NCBI RefSeq assembly: GCF_005298075.1
Contig: NZ_SZZH01000004.1
Location: forward strand, 1 to 64,000
Source of the DNA: Nakamurella flava
Lineage (GTDB): Bacteria; Actinomycetota; Actinomycetes; Mycobacteriales; Nakamurellaceae
Length of the DNA: 64,000 bases
Direction: 5' to 3'
Below, piece by piece: positions 17,089 to 25,123 of the stretch. The position numbers were made by a program, and so were the translations under genes. Every line of letters begins with the position of its first letter. The first letter of the stretch is position 1. A model generated the notes under the pieces. That model did no database searches. It saw only the letters and a program-made list of their open reading frames with translations, and was not told the origin of the DNA.

Positions 17089-18075
17089 ATGGCCCCCGAT
17101 CTCCGCATCTTCACCGAACCCCAGCAGGGCGCGGCGCACGCCGATCTGCTCCGGGTCGCGCAGGCCGCCCACACGCTGGGCTTCACCGGCTTCTTCCGAT
17201 CCGACCACGTCCTGACGATGGGCGGCGACGGCTTGCCCGGGCCGTCCGAGTCGTTCGTCAGCCTGGGGGCGATCGCGGCCCAGGTGCCGGACATCCGGTT
17301 GGGCACCCTGGTCACCTCGGCCACCTTCCGCCATCCCTCGATGCTGGCCATCGCCGCCGCCCAGGTCGACGACATCTCCGGAGGTCGGCTGGAACTCGGG
17401 TTGGGCTCCGGCTGGTTCGAGGCCGAGCACACCGCCTACGGGCTGCCGTTCGGGTCCTCCTTCGGTGAACGGTTCGACCGGCTCACCGAGCAGCTGGAGA
17501 TCATCACCGGCCTGTGGGGCACGCCCGTGGGCGAGACCTTCGACCACGACGGCCCGACGTGGACGTTGCGGGGCGCGCCCGGCCTGCCCAAGCCGATCCA
17601 ACGGTCCCGGGCCGACGTCCCGCACATCCCGATCATCATCGGCGGGCGCGGCCCGAAGCGGACCCCGGCGCTGGCCGCGCGGTTCGCCGACGAGTTCAAC
17701 CTCGGTTTCCCCGACGAGGTCGAGGCCGGGGTGGCCCAGTTCGGGCGGGTGCGGGCCGCCTGCGAGGCGGCCGGCCGATCCCCCGACGACCTGGTGTATT
17801 CGCTGGCCCACGTGCTCTGCGTCGGGGCGGACGACGCCGAGTACCGGCGGCGGGCCGAGGCCATCGGTCGGGACGCCGACGACCTGCGGGCGGCGAGCCC
17901 GCTGGCCGGCACCGTCGACGAGGTCGTCGACGGCTTCGGCACCTGGACGACGGCCGGGGCGCAGCGGTTCTACCTGCAGGTCCTGGACCTGCACGACGTC
18001 GATCATCTCGATCTGGTTGCGCGCGAAGTCCGTCCCCGGCTCGACGGCGCCGGTCAGGCACCATCGACGTCGTGA
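17089..18075 (+). CDS. F420-type luciferase-like (LLM class) oxidoreductase
   Basis: A 328-residue TIM-barrel flavin- or F420-dependent oxidoreductase of the LLM class. Seen: GFTGFFRSDHVLTM near residue 35, LGTLVTSATFRHPSMLA, the signature DDISGGRLELGLGSGWFEAEH, and IPIIIGGRGPKRTPALAARFADEFNL. These match actinobacterial F420-dependent members of unknown substrate. The start is fixed by TACCGT (17077-17082) six bases before the ATG, a leaderless arrangement; an earlier in-frame start at 17044 is less likely. The stop overlaps the GTG of the following dynamin-like gene, so a functional link or shared expression is possible. Confidence 0.85.
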   Translation: MAPDLRIFTEPQQGAAHADLLRVAQAAHTLGFTGFFRSDHVLTMGGDGLPGPSESFVSLGAIAAQVPDIRLGTLVTSATFRHPSMLAIAAAQVDDISGGRLELGLGSGWFEAEHTAYGLPFGSSFGERFDRLTEQLEIITGLWGTPVGETFDHDGPTWTLRGAPGLPKPIQRSRADVPHIPIIIGGRGPKRTPALAARFADEFNLGFPDEVEAGVAQFGRVRAACEAAGRSPDDLVYSLAHVLCVGADDAEYRRRAEAIGRDADDLRAASPLAGTVDEVVDGFGTWTTAGAQRFYLQVLDLHDVDHLDLVAREVRPRLDGAGQAPSTS

Positions 18076-19808
18076 CCGGAACCGGAGCGGCCGCGAGCCC
18101 CAGCGGGCCCGTCGCTGCCCTGACGGCCCTCCGCGAGGAGCTCCGCCGCCCGTTCCCCGGGCTGGTCACCGCCCACCGGGACGCGGCCCGCCGGACCGCG
18201 GACGAGCTGGCCGACCAGATCGACGACTACCTGCTGCCCCGGCTGGCCGACCTGGACGCCCCGCTCCTCGCGGTGGTGGGCGGCTCCACCGGGGCGGGCA
18301 AGTCGACGCTGGTGAACAGCCTGATCGGGGCGCCGGTGACCGTCCCGGGCGTCCTGCGCCCGACCACCCGCTCCCCCGTCATCGTCTGCCATCCGGGCGA
18401 TCGGGCGGCGTTCGCCGGTGACCGGGTGCTGCCGGGTCTGGCCCGCACGACGGGCGGCCCGGCGACCGCCGCCGGCAGTGGCCTGCACCTGGTGACGACC
18501 GACACCCTGCCGCCCGGGCTGGCCGTACTGGACGCCCCGGACGTCGACTCCGTGGTGCAGTCCAACCGCGATCTGGCCGGGCAACTGCTCGCCGCCGCCG
18601 ACCTGTGGATCTTCGTCACGACCGCCGCCCGGTACGCCGACGCCGTCCCGTGGGACGTGCTCCGCACCGCCCGCGACCGGGGGACGGCGCTGGCCGTCGT
18701 CCTCGACCGGGTGCCGCCGGAGGCCGCCGACGCCGTGGCCCCCGACCTGGCCGGGCTGCTGGACCGGGCGGGCCTGGCCGGGACCCCGCTCTTCGTGGTG
18801 GCCGAGCACCCGCTCGGCCCGGACGGCATGCTCGCCGCCGCGCAGGTCGGACCGCTCCGGTCCTGGCTCTACGGCCTGGCCGCCGACGCCGAGCAGCGGG
18901 CGGCCGTCGTCCGGCAGACCCTGGACGGCGCGCTCGCCAGCCTCACCGGGCGGATGGAGCTGGTCGCCGCCGGCGTCGAGGAACAGATCGGGGCGGCCGC
19001 CGCGCTGCGGGACGCGGCCACCGACGCCTACCGGGCCGCGGAGGACCGGGTGGATCGCGGGGTGCGGGACGGCTCGCTGCTGCGCGGCGAGGTGCTCGCC
19101 CGGTGGCAGGAGTTCGTGGGCACCGGGGAGTGGATGCGGGGCCTGCAGTCCGGGATCGGCCGGTTGCGGGATCGCATCGGGGCGGCGTTCGGCGCCGGAC
19201 GGGCCCCGGCGGTCGAGTTGGACGGCGCGGTGGAATCCGGGGTGGTCGCCCTGCTGCACGCGGCCGCGGACGGTGCCGCCGAACGCACGGTGACGGCCTG
19301 GCGGGCGCTGCCCGGTGGTTCCGCTCTGCTGGACAGCCCCCCGGAGGCGGACCGTGAGCTGTCGCGGGCCGGCCACGACCTGCCGGAGGCGGCCGCCCGT
19401 TCGGTGCGCGACTGGCAGGGCGCCGTCCTGGACCTGGTGCGCGCCGAGGGCGCCGGCAAGCGCAACCGGGCCCGGATGCTGTCCTGGGGCGTCAACGGGG
19501 CCGGTGGGGCGGCCATGGTGTCGATCTTCGCGGCCACCGCCGGACTGTCCGGGGCCGAACTGGCCGTCGCCGGCGGCACCACGGTGGCCGGGCAACGGGT
19601 ACTGGAGGCCGCACTGGGTGATGCCGCTGTGCGGTCCCTGGCCGACCGGGCCCGTCGCGACCTGCTCACCCGTTCCTCGGGACTGCTGTCCGCCGACCAG
19701 GACCGCTTCCTCGAACGGCTCCGCACCGTCGCCCCGGACCCGGACGCCGCGCGTCGCCTGCGGGACGCGGCCGCCGCGGTGGACCGCACCCGGCGGGGTC
19801 GACGATGA
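18072..19808 (+). CDS. Dynamin-like GTPase, first of a tandem pair
   Basis: A 578-residue P-loop GTPase of the bacterial dynamin-like type. The G1 loop GGSTGAGKS is residues 70-78, a switch-I threonine lies in RPTTRSP, G3 is approximated by VLDAPDVDSV, and LAVVLDRVPPE stands at the G4 position. A long helical region follows, with an alanine- and glycine-rich hydrophobic stretch (MVSIFAATAGLSGAELAVAGG, part) near residue 490 that may contact membrane. Tandem bacterial dynamins usually hetero-oligomerise in membrane remodelling, for example DynA/DynB of Streptomyces or IniA/IniC of mycobacteria. It overlaps the oxidoreductase upstream by four bases and the second GTPase downstream by four bases. 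Confidence 0.8.
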   Translation: MTGTGAAASPSGPVAALTALREELRRPFPGLVTAHRDAARRTADELADQIDDYLLPRLADLDAPLLAVVGGSTGAGKSTLVNSLIGAPVTVPGVLRPTTRSPVIVCHPGDRAAFAGDRVLPGLARTTGGPATAAGSGLHLVTTDTLPPGLAVLDAPDVDSVVQSNRDLAGQLLAAADLWIFVTTAARYADAVPWDVLRTARDRGTALAVVLDRVPPEAADAVAPDLAGLLDRAGLAGTPLFVVAEHPLGPDGMLAAAQVGPLRSWLYGLAADAEQRAAVVRQTLDGALASLTGRMELVAAGVEEQIGAAAALRDAATDAYRAAEDRVDRGVRDGSLLRGEVLARWQEFVGTGEWMRGLQSGIGRLRDRIGAAFGAGRAPAVELDGAVESGVVALLHAAADGAAERTVTAWRALPGGSALLDSPPEADRELSRAGHDLPEAAARSVRDWQGAVLDLVRAEGAGKRNRARMLSWGVNGAGGAAMVSIFAATAGLSGAELAVAGGTTVAGQRVLEAALGDAAVRSLADRARRDLLTRSSGLLSADQDRFLERLRTVAPDPDAARRLRDAAAAVDRTRRGRR

Positions 19809-21463
19809 CCGACCAGTCGGCGGTGGAGCCGACCCGTCGGCGACGCTGGTTCGGCCGCGGTGAGGACGGGGAGCTGCCCCTGTCGGAGCGGCTGTCCGCG
19901 CTGCGGGCCGCCGTCGAGGTGGCGGACGGGCGGCTGGAGCTGCTGGCGGTGGGCGACGCGCGGGTCCTGCTGGGCAAGGCCGGAGCCCGGCGCGCGTTCG
20001 GCGACGGCACCGTCGTGGCCCTGGCCGGGGCGACGGGCAGTGGGAAGTCGACGCTGTTCAACGCGCTGTCCGAGGCGGAGGTAAGCAGCCCCGGGGTGAC
20101 CCGGCCGACCACCGGGGTGGCCCACGCGACCGTCGTCGGGCCGGATCCGCAGGACGACCTGCTCGACTGGCTGCAGGTGCCGCGACGGCACCGCCGGCCG
20201 GACGCCGCCCCCGCCGGGCTGGTGCTGCTGGACCTGCCCGACCACGACAGTATCCGCGTCGAGCACCGCCTCGAGGTGGACCGGCTGGTCGAGCTGGTCG
20301 ACGTGCTGATCTGGGTGCTGGACCCGGAGAAGTACGCCGACGCCGCCGTGCACGACCGCTACCTGCGGCCGCTGGCCGGGCACGCCGGCTCCCTGCTCGT
20401 CGTCCTCAACCAGGCCGACCGGCTGACCCCCGAAGCACTGGCCGCCTGCCGGGCGGATCTGCGACGACTGCTGGACGCCGAAGGGCTGGCGGCGGCGCCC
20501 CTGCTCACGGTGTCGGCGCGGACCGGAGCGGGCCTGCCGGAACTGCGCGACCGGCTGGCCGGGACGGTCGCCCACCGACGGGCGGCCGACGAGCGGCTCA
20601 CCGCCGACATCCGCCGGGTCGGTGGGGCCCTCCTCGCGCACACCGCCGAGGCCGACCCGCCCGCCGGCAGGTCCGGGTCCCGTGGTGGGGCGATCGACGA
20701 GACCACCGTGGCCGATGCCCTGGCCGGCGCCGCCGGGGTCCCCACCGTGGTGCAGGCGGTCGAACGCTCCGCCCGCCGGGCCGGCACGGCCACGACCGGC
20801 TGGCCCCCGGTGCGGTGGTTGCGCAGGGCCCGACCCGACCCGCTGGAGGCGGTCCACCTGGCGTCCCACCAGTCGGGGCGGACCTCCCTGCCGCCGGCCA
20901 CCGAGCGGACGGTGGCCGCTCTCGACCTGGCCGTCCGGGACGCCCGGGACACGGTGGCGGACGGGCTGCCGACCGTGTGGCGGGACGAACTGCGCCGGGC
21001 CTCCATGACCGCGACGGTCGGATTGGCCGACCGCCTCGACCGGGCCGTCGGGGAGGCCGTGCGCGACGGCGGCGACGACCCGGCCGCGCCGGCGGCCTGG
21101 CAGCGCGCCGTGGGCGCCGTCCAATGGGTGCTGCTCGTCGTGGCGCTGGCCGGCACGCTCTGGCTGCTCGGTCTGATGGTGCTCGGCTGGTTGCAGCTGG
21201 ACGACATCGTGCCGCTGCCCCGGGTCGCCGGGCTGCCACTGCCCACCCTGCTGCTGGCCGGCGGTCTGCTGGCCGGGTTGCTGCTGGCCGCCGTCTGCCG
21301 GCCGTTGGTGGCCCGGACGGCCCGCCGCCGGGCGGCCCGTGTCCAGCAGCGGCTGACCAGCGCGGTGGCAGCGGTGGCGGTGGCGGAGATCGGCGCCCCG
21401 TTGGCGGCCGTCCGTGCGGACCACGACCGCTTCCGGGCCGCCGCCCAGCGCGCGGCCCGCTGA
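19805..21463 (+). CDS. Membrane dynamin-like GTPase, second of a tandem pair
   Basis: A 552-residue GTPase. G1 is AGATGSGKSTLFN (Lys81), a switch-I Thr lies in RPTTGVAH, G3 is LLDLPDHDS and G4 is VVLNQADRL. Two hydrophobic segments, about residues 439-462 and 478-500, anchor the C-terminal half in the membrane, followed by a basic helix and a coiled tail. With the first GTPase it forms a co-translated pair, one soluble and one membrane-anchored, the layout of bacterial dynamin partners. In other actinobacteria similar genes are annotated as YfjP-like GTPases. Its end nearly abuts the convergent CPBP protease gene (six bases). Confidence 0.8.
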   Translation: MTDQSAVEPTRRRRWFGRGEDGELPLSERLSALRAAVEVADGRLELLAVGDARVLLGKAGARRAFGDGTVVALAGATGSGKSTLFNALSEAEVSSPGVTRPTTGVAHATVVGPDPQDDLLDWLQVPRRHRRPDAAPAGLVLLDLPDHDSIRVEHRLEVDRLVELVDVLIWVLDPEKYADAAVHDRYLRPLAGHAGSLLVVLNQADRLTPEALAACRADLRRLLDAEGLAAAPLLTVSARTGAGLPELRDRLAGTVAHRRAADERLTADIRRVGGALLAHTAEADPPAGRSGSRGGAIDETTVADALAGAAGVPTVVQAVERSARRAGTATTGWPPVRWLRRARPDPLEAVHLASHQSGRTSLPPATERTVAALDLAVRDARDTVADGLPTVWRDELRRASMTATVGLADRLDRAVGEAVRDGGDDPAAPAAWQRAVGAVQWVLLVVALAGTLWLLGLMVLGWLQLDDIVPLPRVAGLPLPTLLLAGGLLAGLLLAAVCRPLVARTARRRAARVQQRLTSAVAAVAVAEIGAPLAAVRADHDRFRAAAQRAAR

Positions 21464-21469
21464 CCGCTC

Positions 21470-22261
21470 TCAGGCGGCGACAACCGGTCCGTCCGCGCCC
21501 AAGGGCGGGGCGACCGCGGCCCGGCGGGACGCGCGGAGGACCAGCACCGTCCCGACGACGGCCACGACCCAGGCCAGGAGTTGCAGGTTGGTCAGCGCGT
21601 TCCAGGGCGAGCCCTTGGTGCCCATGCCTTCCCCGGCGATGAGACCGAAGTCGAAGAAGGCGTGCACCAGCACCGGCAGCAGCAGGCCACCGCTGACCCG
21701 GCGCATCACGTAGAACGCGGTCCCGGCCAGGAAGGTGGCCGCCAGCTGGAACGCGGTGGTGCCGAGCGACTGGCCGAAGAACGCGTTGACGGCGTGCAAC
21801 AGCGAGAACAGCAGGGTGGCGCCCAACCAGGCCCCCACCTCGCCCACGCTGCCGCGGAACCCGACGAGGAGCAGGCCCCGGCACAGCAGTTCCTCGGCGA
21901 CACCGACGCCCAGGCACCCCAGGGCTAGGGCCACCCAGTACCCGGGCGGGACCCGGCCGAGATCGACGCTGAGCAACGGGCCGACGGCGGTGAGCACGTA
22001 GAGCACCGGCAACACCAGCAGCCAGCGCGGGCCGGTGGCCCGCTCACGGAGCACCGGCCGCCACCATCCGAGGACCGAGGTGACGACGACGAGCAGCGCG
22101 ACGAGGACGCCCATGGTGAGCGTCATCCCGAGGGCGACGGTCCGCGTGGTTCCGGCGAACGCGGTGTAGTCCATGCCGATCGCCGTCCACAGCGCGACGA
22201 CGACGACCAGGTACAGGGCGAAGACGGCGACGGCCGGTCGCCAGGACGGTCGGATGCGCAC
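21470..22261 (-). CDS. CPBP family intramembrane glutamic-type endopeptidase
   Basis: A 263-residue polytopic membrane protein with about seven hydrophobic segments. The CPBP (CAAX protease and bacteriocin-processing) motifs are present: EELLCRGLLL with the paired Glu, LLFSLLHAVNAFFG, and VLVHAFFDFGLIAG. Such proteins act as membrane proteases or, in bacteria, in bacteriocin self-immunity. The GTG at 22261 follows GGGGAGAACAC, a usable ribosome site; the open frame upstream to 22612 lacks coding character. No bacteriocin gene is visible nearby, so a housekeeping role is more likely. Confidence 0.85.
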   Translation of the reverse strand: MRIRPSWRPAVAVFALYLVVVVALWTAIGMDYTAFAGTTRTVALGMTLTMGVLVALLVVVTSVLGWWRPVLRERATGPRWLLVLPVLYVLTAVGPLLSVDLGRVPPGYWVALALGCLGVGVAEELLCRGLLLVGFRGSVGEVGAWLGATLLFSLLHAVNAFFGQSLGTTAFQLAATFLAGTAFYVMRRVSGGLLLPVLVHAFFDFGLIAGEGMGTKGSPWNALTNLQLLAWVVAVVGTVLVLRASRRAAVAPPLGADGPVVAA

Positions 22262-22442
22262 GTGTTCTCCCCGTTGCCGGGCGGGGCCATCGATGCGCGG
22301 CCCCGCCTCCCGCACCGACTGTGAACCCCAGGGCCGGGTGATATACCGCGGGTCGCCGGGCGGCCACCCGAAAGTGCCGCCCGGCTGGCGAGCGAGACCG
22401 GCCGGACCCGGACGGCGGGTGCGGTTTTGACAGAGTGGGCAC

Positions 22443-23012
22443 ATGGACGACCGCACGATCCCCACCCTGGGCACCCTCGGCACCTCCGCTGCCGCGGACC
22501 GACCCGACCTGCTCGCTCCGCCCGTGACCGCCGCCCTGACCGCTCTACGGTCGGCCGATCCGCGGTTCGCGGCGATCGGGGTGGGGGCCATCGACCCGGC
22601 GCTGGCCGACACCGCCGCCTTCTGCGCGGCCTACGACGTGCCGGCGGCGGCGTCGGCGAACTGCGTGGTGGTGGCGGGCAAGCGCGGCGGCGACGTGCGC
22701 TGGGCGGCGGCGGTGATCCTGGCGACCACCCGGGCCGACGTGAACGGGACGGTCCGCCGGCTGCTGGACGTCCGCAAGGTGTCGTTCGCGCCGATGGACG
22801 ACGCCGTGGGCCGCACCGGGATGGAGTACGGCGGCATCACCCCGATCGGTCTGCCGGGCGACTGGCCGGTCTTCGTCGACAACGCCGTGATCGCGGCCGG
22901 ACCGGTGGTGATCGGCTCGGGGATCCGCGGCTCGAAGATCGTGGTCGACGGGGCGACACTGGCCGGACTGCCGACCGCGCAGGTGATCGACGGCCTCGCC
23001 GCCCTGGTCTGA
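22443..23012 (+). CDS. YbaK/EbsC-family aminoacyl-tRNA deacylase
   Basis: A 189-residue YbaK/EbsC-like protein, a trans-editing family that hydrolyses mischarged tRNAs such as Cys-tRNA(Pro). Seen: SANCVVVAGKRGGDVRW, the active-site strand VRKVSFAPMDDAVGRTG, MEYGGITPIGLPGDWPVFVDN, and a closing GSGIRGSKIVVDG. The Lys of RKVSFA is the conserved residue of this superfamily. The promoter CAGAGT (22431-22436) lies six bases before the ATG with no Shine-Dalgarno sequence, another leaderless candidate. It stands alone between the divergent CPBP gene and dusB. Confidence 0.85.
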   Translation: MDDRTIPTLGTLGTSAAADRPDLLAPPVTAALTALRSADPRFAAIGVGAIDPALADTAAFCAAYDVPAAASANCVVVAGKRGGDVRWAAAVILATTRADVNGTVRRLLDVRKVSFAPMDDAVGRTGMEYGGITPIGLPGDWPVFVDNAVIAAGPVVIGSGIRGSKIVVDGATLAGLPTAQVIDGLAALV

Positions 23013-23063
23013 TTCCGACGCGACGGTCGGGCGCCGGCCGGTCCGGCTGGGACGATGGTCGTC

Positions 23064-24257
23064 ATGAGTGTGAGCACCACCCTGCCGGACCCCGTCCTGT
23101 CGCCGGGCCCGACCACCCAGCCCGCGCCACACCGTCCCCTCACGGTGGGGCCGTACGAAGTGTGGCCGCCGGTGGTGCTGGCCCCGATGGCCGGCATCAC
23201 CAACGCCTCGTTCCGCAAGCTGTGCCGCGAGTTCGGGGCCGGGCTTTACGTCTGCGAGATGATCACCACCCGCGCCCTGGTTGCCCGGGACCGCAAGACG
23301 TTCGAGATGATCCGGTTCGACGAGGCCGAACATCCCCGCTCGCTGCAGCTGTACGGGGTGGACCCGACGGTGGTGGGTGACGCCGTCCGCATGATCGTCG
23401 ACGAGAACCTCGCCGACCACATCGATCTCAACTTCGGTTGCCCGGTACCCAAGGTGACCCGCAAGGGCGGTGGCTCGGCGCTGCCGTACAAGCGCAAGCT
23501 GTTCGAGGCGATCGTGCGGTCCGCCGTCAACGCGGCGCAGCCGGCCGGCATCCCGGTGACGGTGAAGATGCGGGTGGGTATCGACCCGGAGCACATCACC
23601 TTCCTGGACGCCGGGCGGATCGCGGAGGACAGCGGCGTCGCCGCGGTCGCCCTGCACGCCCGCACCGCCATCCAGCACTACTCGGGCACGGCCGACTGGG
23701 ACCGGATCGGCGAGCTGAAGCAGGCCGTCACCAGCGTGCCGGTGCTCGGCAACGGCGACATCTTCGCCGCGCAGGACGCTCTCGACATGATGGCGGCCAC
23801 CGGTTGCGACGGGGTCGTCGTGGGCCGGGGCTGCCAGGGCCGGCCGTGGCTGTTCGCGGAGCTGGCGGCGGCCTTCGACGGGCTCCCGGCCCCGACGCCG
23901 CCCACCCTCGGGGAGGCGGCCGCGATCCTGCGCCGGCACGCCGTGCTGCTGATGGCGGAGATGGGCGCCGACCGTGGCCTGCGCGACCTCCGCAAGCACA
24001 TTGCTTGGTACCTCAAGGGTTTCGCCGTCGGCTCGGACATCCGTCGGGAGCTCGGCATGGTCGCCACCCTGGATCAGCTGGACGGGCTGCTCGCCCGGCT
24101 GGACGCTGACCAGCCGTTCCCGGACGCCGCCGAGGGCCCCCGGGGTCGGCAGGGCTCTCCGCAGCGCACCGTGCACCTGCCCTACGGCTGGTTGGACGAC
24201 CCGGACGCCGACGTGGTGCCGGACCAGGAGGCCGAGTCCGACACGAGCGGCGGATGA
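23064..24257 (+). CDS. dusB: tRNA-dihydrouridine synthase
   Basis: A 397-residue FMN-dependent tRNA-dihydrouridine synthase, which reduces uridines in tRNA D-loops. Seen: VVLAPMAGITNASFRKLCR, the catalytic Cys126 in DLNFGCPVPKVTRKGGGSAL, VKMRVGI, LHARTAIQHYSGTADW, VLGNGDIF and GCDGVVVGRGCQGRPWLF. Length and motif set match the DusB-like enzyme of actinobacteria. The ATG at 23064 is preferred (GACGAT seven bases before it); an in-frame ATG lies at 23055. The stop codon at 24255-24257 overlaps an ATG that begins a repeated micro-ORF. Confidence 0.93.
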   Translation: MSVSTTLPDPVLSPGPTTQPAPHRPLTVGPYEVWPPVVLAPMAGITNASFRKLCREFGAGLYVCEMITTRALVARDRKTFEMIRFDEAEHPRSLQLYGVDPTVVGDAVRMIVDENLADHIDLNFGCPVPKVTRKGGGSALPYKRKLFEAIVRSAVNAAQPAGIPVTVKMRVGIDPEHITFLDAGRIAEDSGVAAVALHARTAIQHYSGTADWDRIGELKQAVTSVPVLGNGDIFAAQDALDMMAATGCDGVVVGRGCQGRPWLFAELAAAFDGLPAPTPPTLGEAAAILRRHAVLLMAEMGADRGLRDLRKHIAWYLKGFAVGSDIRRELGMVATLDQLDGLLARLDADQPFPDAAEGPRGRQGSPQRTVHLPYGWLDDPDADVVPDQEAESDTSGG

Positions 24258-24369
24258 CGACGGTCGAGCGAGGCACGAGCGAGACCGAGTCGACCCAGGA
24301 GCGCGGATGACGACGGTCGAGCGAGGCACGAGCGAGACCGAGTCGACCCAGGGGCGCGGATGACGACGG
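24250..24369 (+). repeat. 53-base tandem repeat forming a chain of overlapping micro-ORFs
   Basis: Two full 53-base units (24250-24302, 24303-24355) and the start of a third (to 24369), differing at one noticed base. Each unit carries AGGAG, six bases, then ATG (ATG at 24254, 24307 and 24360). The ORF of each full unit reads MTTVERGTSETESTQ(E/G)RG and its stop overlaps the next ATG as ATGA. The first ATG overlaps the dusB stop. The unit is rich in CGAGCGAG and GTCGA/TCGAC, resembling short repeats of GC-rich actinobacteria. Confidence 0.88.
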
Positions 24370-24379
24370 CTGACGTCCG

Positions 24380-24808
24380 GTGCGGTTCCCGCGGGTAGCG
24401 CTGATCGGCGTCGTCCTGGCGACGGCGGCCTGCTCGGCGGCCGCTGACGCCGACTCCGCCGATCCCACCCCGCCCGCCGTGCGCACGCTGCTGGACGGCC
24501 TGAGCGCGACGGCCGACTCGGTCGCCGACCAGCAGGCCGCGCTGGCGGCGGCGGTGGATCCGGTCGGCGGCCTGTCGGGGTGTGCCGCGGCGACCAGCAC
24601 GATCCGCTTCGAGCCGGTGTGGGCGGCCGTCCACCCGGTCCCGCAGTGGCGTCCGTCGTCCGGTGCGCCTCCGGCCGGTGAGGTCTACGAGGTTCCGTCG
24701 GTGCTGCGCATCGTCCGGGACGGGCGGATCGCGGGGACGGACCTCGCCACCTTGCATGTCGGGGTGCAGGACGGGGTCGCGCGGCTGGTGCCGTTCTGCA
24801 TCCAATGA
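24380..24808 (+). CDS. Small putative lipoprotein or secreted protein
   Basis: A 142-residue protein with an N-terminal signal: MRFPRVALIGVVLATAACSAA, in which Cys18 could be lipidated (ATAAC is an imperfect lipobox). The mature part has no family I recognise. It holds two more cysteines (in SGCAAATS and the C-terminal PFCIQ) that could form a disulfide, and ends in a beta-like region (VLRIVRDGRIAGTDLATLHVGVQDG). The GTG at 24380 is the only start giving a full signal peptide. It lies just after the micro-ORF chain behind dusB, so it may be translated from the dusB message; the third micro-ORF overlaps its start. Confidence 0.6.
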   Translation: MRFPRVALIGVVLATAACSAAADADSADPTPPAVRTLLDGLSATADSVADQQAALAAAVDPVGGLSGCAAATSTIRFEPVWAAVHPVPQWRPSSGAPPAGEVYEVPSVLRIVRDGRIAGTDLATLHVGVQDGVARLVPFCIQ

Positions 24809-25123
24809 TCGCTGGCGGACGAGCACAGATGGACCCACGGACGAGTGGGGCGACCCGGCCGCTCGACCCGGCCGAATGGCTCACGAAACGCCCATATCGG
24901 AGCGATCGCTCGTTCGGGCGGGTGACCGGTCGCGCGCCCGCGCCGTGACGTGCACGTTCCGTACCATGACGGGGATCGGTCGCGCACGGCAGGCAACCCG
25001 GTCGGTGTTCTGGCAGTCCCTACACCTGTGACCCCGCGTCCCGCGCGGGTGTCACACCGGCCGCCGCCCTGAGCTGCCGACCCGACCGGCCGATGGCCGT
25101 CATCCGCCACACTGGAGGTGCGC
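24809..25123. other. Gene-free spacer before the LCP gene
   Basis: No frame with coding character was found here. A 12-base perfect palindrome, GAGCGATCGCTC, lies at 24900-24911. AT-richer pockets around 24955-24970 and 25008-25030 could hold promoters for the LCP gene, but no hexamer pair stands out. Confidence 0.5.

Noticed and set aside
19028-21424. Long minus-strand frames (798 residues and others) over the dynamin-like pair
   Set aside because: They are antisense to two coupled GTPases with complete G-motifs, and their products lack any fold-like pattern.
22545-24884. A 779-residue minus-strand frame over the YbaK-like and dusB genes
   Set aside because: It is antisense to recognised enzymes; the repeat at 24250-24369 only extends it by copying a DSVSLVPRSTVVI stretch.
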